From NCBI GenBank assembly GCA_039028635.1, contig JBCCHV010000002.1, positions 62,001 to 126,000 of the forward strand: a stretch of DNA of 64,000 nt. Direction: 5' to 3'. The translations under genes were made by a program, and so were the position numbers. Under the pieces are notes generated by a model. That model was not told where the DNA came from and made no database searches. It was given only the letters and a program-made list of their open reading frames with translations. The DNA is from Acidobacteriota bacterium (GTDB lineage: Bacteria; Acidobacteriota; Thermoanaerobaculia; Multivoradales; JBCCEF01). Shown here piece by piece: positions 60,236 to 64,000 of this stretch (positions are counted from its first letter, which is position 1; every line of letters begins with the position of its first letter).

Positions 60236-60387
60236 CCGCTCCTTCCCCAGCACCAGTCATCGAAGATTTCTAACGAAGCCCGACAACCGGCAGAGGGCAG
60301 AACGAATTCCAGCGACCGTCGAAAGACCGCTATCGACAAAGGTTATTGGCAGGCCTTCGCGGACGCCGGCCGAAGCGGAGTGGAGCC

Positions 60388-61653
60388 TCAGCCCCGGGTT
60401 CTCTGACCGCGACGCATCTGAGTCGCCGACCAGCCCCCGGTGTCGCCACTCTCGAAGCCGTCGGCGAAGATCACCGACATCCGCAGCTCGAAGAGGGTCG
60501 AGCCATCGGTCGCGAAGAGACGGCCTTCCCGGTCCTCCCCGAAGGCCTGCACACCGGACAAGCTGATCGGGAGCAGAGTGCTGCTCCAGGTGCCGCCGCC
60601 GTTGTCGGCGGCCCACAGATTTCCGCTGCAGAAGTCACCGTAGATGTAGCGCCCGACCAAGGGCGGAGCCGCCGGTCCGCGGTAGACATAGCCGCCGGTG
60701 ATCGAGCAATCGCCGTTCGACTGGTCGTAGTCGAAGGCCGGCGCGGTGTAGGCGGAATCGAAACACGACGGCGTGGTGGCGGGGCAATCCGAGTTGATCG
60801 GGTCCGGATCGAAGCAGCTCAGCCCTTCCATCACTCGCCAACCATAGTTCTGTCCACCGCCGGCGGCCGCCGGCTGATAGTTGACCTCTTCGCGCTCGTT
60901 CTGCCCGACATCGGCGATGTAGAGGTCGCCGTTGGCGCGATCGAAGCTGAAGCGCCAGGGCTGTCGCAGCCCCAAGGCCCAGACCTCCGCCCGCGGCTCG
61001 TTGACGCCGCCAAAGGGATTGTCGACGGGAATCCCATGGTAGGGCGGCGTGTCGACGTTTTGATCGACATCGAGACGCAACAGCTTGCCCTGCAGGGTAT
61101 CGGCGCGCTGCGCTTTGCATTCGGGATCGGTCTGCGGTCCACCGTCCCCCAGGCCGACGTAGAGGAAACCGTCCGGCCCGAAGCCAATCTGACCGCCGCG
61201 GTGGATGTCCGTCTCTTGATCGACGACCAACAGAATGCGACCGCTCGTGGGATCGGCGACATCCGGGTCGCCCACCGACACGCGATAGCGGGCGACCACC
61301 GAATCGTCGCCGGCATCGGAGTAGTGAACGAAGAAGAATCCCGGATTCGGGTAGTCCGGATGAAAGGCGATGCTCTTGATACCGCCCTCGAAGCCGCCAC
61401 CCATCAAACCGCCGATGTCGAGAAAGGTGGTGGGCGCGCTGGCGCGATCCCATACCAGGATCCGCCCCCCCTGCTGGGCGAGAAAGAGGCGCTCGTCGCC
61501 GGCATGGACGATGTCCACGAGGACCGTCAACGAGGGCAAGACGGACACCAGCTCGAGGCTGCCGAAGCCCCCCGCCAGACCGAGGCCGGGAAGCCCGAGC
61601 AGCAGTGAGAAAACCAGTCCGGCGGCCAGCCCCGTCGAAATCTGCTTGCGCAT
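60388..61653 (-). CDS. Secreted PQQ-dependent sugar dehydrogenase-like (GSDH) protein
   Basis: 421 residues. Signal peptide about 1-28. Six-bladed GSDH/sorbosone dehydrogenase propeller: VDIVHAGDERLFLAQQGGRILVWDRA, GGFEGGIKSIAFHPDYPNPGFFFVHYSDAGDD, GFGPDGFLYVGLGDGG, EVWALGLRQPWRFSFDRANGDLYIADVGQNEREEVNY, GQNYGWRVMEGL, ITGGYVYRG. The GLRxPWRxxFD and DVGQNxxEE motifs include the usual PQQ and Ca2+ ligands. The last 30 residues carry VIFADGFESGDTGGWSATQM, a C-terminal tag also on the giant protein at 21968. Likely secreted; sugar substrate unknown. Confidence 0.88.
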   Translation of the reverse strand: MRKQISTGLAAGLVFSLLLGLPGLGLAGGFGSLELVSVLPSLTVLVDIVHAGDERLFLAQQGGRILVWDRASAPTTFLDIGGLMGGGFEGGIKSIAFHPDYPNPGFFFVHYSDAGDDSVVARYRVSVGDPDVADPTSGRILLVVDQETDIHRGGQIGFGPDGFLYVGLGDGGPQTDPECKAQRADTLQGKLLRLDVDQNVDTPPYHGIPVDNPFGGVNEPRAEVWALGLRQPWRFSFDRANGDLYIADVGQNEREEVNYQPAAAGGGQNYGWRVMEGLSCFDPDPINSDCPATTPSCFDSAYTAPAFDYDQSNGDCSITGGYVYRGPAAPPLVGRYIYGDFCSGNLWAADNGGGTWSSTLLPISLSGVQAFGEDREGRLFATDGSTLFELRMSVIFADGFESGDTGGWSATQMRRGQRTRG

Positions 61654-61742
61654 CCCGTGCTCCCCCGAGAATCGGCCCCTTTTCTCAGCCTATCAAGGCA
61701 TAGACATGCACCGATTCCTGGGCTGGTGTGATCCGCGCTGCC

Positions 61743-62123
61743 TCAGGACACCGTCGCCGGCACCCAAACCGAGACCACCGCACTGTGATGCCCGGTGTGA
61801 TGGTTCGAGAAGGCGACGTGGGAGAGCAAAGCCCGCTCGAGCGAAACACCGTTCAAGGTGTCGCGAACGAAGTCGTAGAGGCCCTCGTAGTTGTCGCCGG
61901 TGTCCTGCGTGTGCCGCTGCCAGCCAGAGCCGTTTCCCGCCCGATCTGGCAGCTCACCGTCGTACCAGAAGAGCACGCCGCGGGCGCTGCCGTCCTCCTG
62001 GTTCGAGGTCGCCAGCTTGACGCTCGCCGTCCGACTCGCCGCGAGCTGATTGGCCTTTCCGTGGAGCTCGACCAGAACCGAGTCGAGGCTACTGTCGCCG
62101 AAGGCTTTGTAAGTCCATGGCAT
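61743..62123 (-). CDS. Single-domain unknown protein, paralogue of the next gene
   Basis: 126 residues beginning MPWTYKAFGDSSLDSVLVELHGKANQLAASRTASVKLATSNQEDGSARGVLFWYDGELPDRAGNGSGW and ending HVAFSNHHTGHHSAVVSVWVPATVS. Residues 1-125 align with the first 125 of the protein encoded 19 bp upstream (shared ...S.KL.TS...DG.ARGV..WYDGE.P....GSGW...., SN.HT....., VSVW.P). No signal peptide, no TM. Family not recognised; the Asp/Gly pattern hints at a small beta-rich binding domain. Confidence 0.75.
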   Translation of the reverse strand: MPWTYKAFGDSSLDSVLVELHGKANQLAASRTASVKLATSNQEDGSARGVLFWYDGELPDRAGNGSGWQRHTQDTGDNYEGLYDFVRDTLNGVSLERALLSHVAFSNHHTGHHSAVVSVWVPATVS

Positions 62124-62142
62124 GTTCTTCTCTCCTCCGAAG

Positions 62143-63519
62143 CTAAGTTTCGAGCCAGCAGGATTGACCGTGACTGTCGGCAGTACAGGTCCAAACCGGC
62201 AAGCGGAACCAGCCCCCACGACGGGCCAGAACGTCCGACAGCTTGACCCCGATCTTGGGCAGTCGCTTGCACAGGCTGCCGTTGTAGGAGTTCCAGAAGT
62301 CGCTGTTCGGCGTGTAGCCGAGGCCGACTCCGTTTTCGCCGCAAGGTCCCCAGCTGACCTGCGTGAAGTTGATGATGGCGAAGATCGAGGGTGCCACCGC
62401 CTGATAGAGAGAAAGCTCATACTGGTCGGCAGCGATTTCCTTCTCCTTCGAGCTGACGCTGCCCGAGGCCTCACCGACCAGCCCATAGAAGGCCTCGAGC
62501 TTGCCCCAGTCCTTGGCGATCGGCAGGTAGAGATTGCTGCTCTCCTCGACGATCGAGTCGATGAAGTTCGACAGATCCGTCTCGAGCTCATCGAGCTCGC
62601 CGGAGACTCCACCCTGACCGAGATGCTGGGAGATGGCCATCATCATGCCGACGGTGACCCGCAAGACCGTGAACTCGGGTCCGGCGAAGATCAGCAGATT
62701 GGCCAGGGTCGAGATCAGCCAGCTATCGCCCGAGCCTTTGGACTCGAGAGTGTTCTTGGCGATGTCATAGCGCGACTGGAACTCGGCCGCGATCGAGTTG
62801 GCGTTGATGTGCGCCTGGGTCTGGTAGTTGAAGAGGTCGACCAGGTAAGAGAGCTCCTTCTTGATCTGGTTCTGAACCGCGTGCCAAGCGCTCTTCAGGC
62901 CAGCCGGCCATTCCTGCGGAGGCTTCAGACCGGAGACGAACACCAGCAGATTGGTCGGCGCGTACTTCGACGGGTCGAGATACGCCTCGCGCACCGGAAC
63001 CTCCACCGCATACTTGGCCTGCAGCTGCTGGTTGAGGTTCTTGTAGGCCGTCGCCGAATCGCCGCTGAACGGTGGATAGGGCGCCATCGCCCCGGCGGTC
63101 ACCAGCTCGTAGATCCGAGCGCCGGCGGAGGGAGCCTCCGCCGCCGGATGCCACACGGTGATGGCCGCCACCGGATCGGTGCTGACCTTGGTGTGGTAGT
63201 TGCTCATCGAAATGCGGGCATTGAGCGCCACCGGCAAGGGCAGGCCGTCCAGGTAATTCGCCACCTGGCCATAGATCTCGTCGGAGGACTCACCGGCCTG
63301 CCAGGTTTCCTGGATCCATCCGGAGCCAGTCGGCACTGCGGACGGAATCTCGCCGTCGTACCAGAGCACCACCCCGCGGGCGTCCCCGTCATGGGAATCG
63401 GAAGTCCCGAGCTTGGCGCTCGTCGACTGGGCCGATGACAGAGTCCTCATCGTCTGGTCGAGATCCTGCAGCACATCGCCGATCTCGCCGTGGGTCGAGC
63501 TGCGGAAGGTCCAGGCCAT
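62143..63519 (-). CDS. Unknown two-domain protein with helical hydrophobic-hairpin C-terminal part
   Basis: 458 residues from the ATG at 63519, with GAGGAGG upstream. Residues 1-128 are the same domain as the downstream 126-residue protein. After a link (about 130-215) come long amphipathic helices (SAWHAVQNQIKKELSYLVDLFNYQTQAHINANSIAAEFQSRYDIAKNTLES), a hydrophobic ~30-residue stretch (WLISTLANLLIFAGPEF and VLRVTVGMMMAISQ) at about 285-315, more helices, and a C-terminal beta part with Cys (CGENGVGLGYTPNSDFWNSYNGSLCKRLP, WTCTADSHGQSCWLET). No signal peptide. The helix-hairpin-helix plan recalls alpha-pore-forming toxins, but I recognise no family. Confidence 0.75.
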   Translation of the reverse strand: MAWTFRSSTHGEIGDVLQDLDQTMRTLSSAQSTSAKLGTSDSHDGDARGVVLWYDGEIPSAVPTGSGWIQETWQAGESSDEIYGQVANYLDGLPLPVALNARISMSNYHTKVSTDPVAAITVWHPAAEAPSAGARIYELVTAGAMAPYPPFSGDSATAYKNLNQQLQAKYAVEVPVREAYLDPSKYAPTNLLVFVSGLKPPQEWPAGLKSAWHAVQNQIKKELSYLVDLFNYQTQAHINANSIAAEFQSRYDIAKNTLESKGSGDSWLISTLANLLIFAGPEFTVLRVTVGMMMAISQHLGQGGVSGELDELETDLSNFIDSIVEESSNLYLPIAKDWGKLEAFYGLVGEASGSVSSKEKEIAADQYELSLYQAVAPSIFAIINFTQVSWGPCGENGVGLGYTPNSDFWNSYNGSLCKRLPKIGVKLSDVLARRGGWFRLPVWTCTADSHGQSCWLET

Positions 63520-63862
63520 AGCATCCTCCTCACCAATGAAGTTTTCGATCGACCGCAGAGGTTGTCCGCGCGCAAGGGGGCGATTCGATGCCGCCCTCGC
63601 CCCGAAGTGACGACCTCGGGCGGGGCATTTCAAGGCCCCGGTGGAGCTTCAGCAGAATGGAATCAAAGCACTGAAATAAAGGGGCTTATCGATCTTCAAG
63701 ACTACAGAATGCACTGCATCGACGAATCGCAGCTGGAGCCTTCTTGGCCCGCACCCTGCACCTCGACCGATCTGCTACGGCGGAGCCGAGGAATCGAGCA
63801 AGGCCTCGGGTCGAGCTCGCAGATCGAGGCCGCGGTGGGAGCCGCGCTCCCGACCACGAAAA
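63520..63862. other. Intergenic region without recognised genes
   Basis: This ~340-bp stretch holds the ribosome-binding site and upstream region of the 63519 gene. The part near 63650..63720 is AT-richer and may hold its promoter (TCTTGA and TATTTC about 17 bp apart on the minus strand), but no clear consensus is present. No supported ORF or RNA is seen. Confidence 0.5.
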
Positions 63863-63888
63863 AAAGCCCGCCGATGAGAGCGGGCTTT
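63863..63888. terminator. Bidirectional rho-independent terminator
   Basis: AAAGCCCGC pairs with GCGGGCTTT around an eight-base loop; a run of seven A precedes it, giving T7 on the minus strand. It lies 62 bp downstream of the katG stop and would end katG transcription. Confidence 0.88.
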
Positions 63889-63950
63889 CGATCCTTCCGA
63901 TATGGGCCTCGCGCCAGACCGATATCGGTCTCGCACGATGCCCCGAGAGC

Positions 63951-64000
63951 TTAGACGAGATCGAACCGGTCGAGGTGCATGACCTTCTCCCAGGCGGCGA
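63951..64000 (-). CDS. katG: Catalase-peroxidase KatG, C-terminal end only
   Basis: The last 15 codons before TAA (63951..63953) read AAWEKVMHLDRFDLV. The end of KatG proteins is nearly invariant (AW.KVMNLDRFDL), so the identification is good despite the short length. KatG is a haem enzyme that removes H2O2 by catalase and peroxidase reactions. The gene continues beyond the window. Confidence 0.8.
   Translation of the reverse strand, partial: AAWEKVMHLDRFDLV

Overview
The window is about 64 kb of high-GC bacterial chromosome. It encodes a TonB-dependent receptor, an outer-membrane beta-barrel, several secreted beta-propeller or beta-helix proteins, two ECF sigma factor plus Ser/Thr kinase-TPR modules, and a secreted metalloprotease with fibronectin III domains. 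Together these point to a Gram-negative, probably Acidobacteriota (Thermoanaerobaculia-like) heterotroph. That assignment is inference from gene content; no rRNA is present. Both ends cut genes: an intradiol dioxygenase-like gene (left) and katG (right, only the last codons).

The most notable signal is a selenocysteine trait in two pieces. (i) A small thioredoxin-fold (Spx/ArsC-like) gene on the minus strand at 475..807 is interrupted by an in-frame TGA exactly where the first Cys of the PSCxxC redox motif belongs. The TGA is followed by a bacterial SECIS-like hairpin at the expected distance. A standard gene caller would give only an 89-residue fragment. (ii) A full tRNA-Sec gene (selC; anticodon TCA, 8-bp acceptor stem, 6-bp D stem, long variable arm) lies at 21322..21421. 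Its 3' half is repeated in inverted orientation immediately downstream, and about four degenerate copies of a ~95-bp tandem repeat follow. selA, selB and selD are not in the window.

A second notable signal is a 186-bp repetitive element in two copies (30721..30906 and 51283..51468, opposite orientations). The copies have inverted ends and an internal stem whose base pairs change in a compensated way between them. In both, the 5' tip of the element contains the TAG stop codon of the preceding gene.

Layout: 0-0.8 kb dioxygenase end and candidate selenoprotein; 0.8-10.6 kb membrane glycosyltransferase-type proteins, two YfhO-like proteins, a methyltransferase and a thioesterase (cell-surface glycan or lipid work); 10.7-16 kb outer-membrane protein, DUF885 peptidase-like lipoprotein and secreted metalloprotease; 16.2-21.2 kb FmdB-like zinc ribbon, DUF4388 protein, MoeA, VWA protein and a membrane protein; 21.3-27 kb selC, repeats and a 1672-residue FG-GAP/beta-helix protein; 27.2-30.9 kb lipoprotein, DUF4442, MobA-like, FmdB-like, an exported protein and an F420-reductase-like protein; 31-37.5 kb TonB receptor with a Kelch/PQQ propeller protein and small unknown genes; 37.7-45.3 kb MscS, MMPL transporter, NHL, LRR, beta-helix and exported proteins; 45.5-57 kb two sigma-kinase modules around a DUF1800/DUF1501 pair; 57-60.3 kb toxin-antitoxin pair and a Kef-type K+ efflux system with its NAD(P)H oxidoreductase; 60.4-64 kb sugar dehydrogenase, a paralogous pair of unrecognised proteins and the katG end.

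Where regulatory sequence is visible, promoters often keep a recognisable -10 (TATAAT/TAGAAT/TAGGAT) with a poor -35. Two of these sit 6-7 nt before an ATG, implying leaderless mRNAs. Many genes overlap by ATGA or GTGA, so translational coupling is common.
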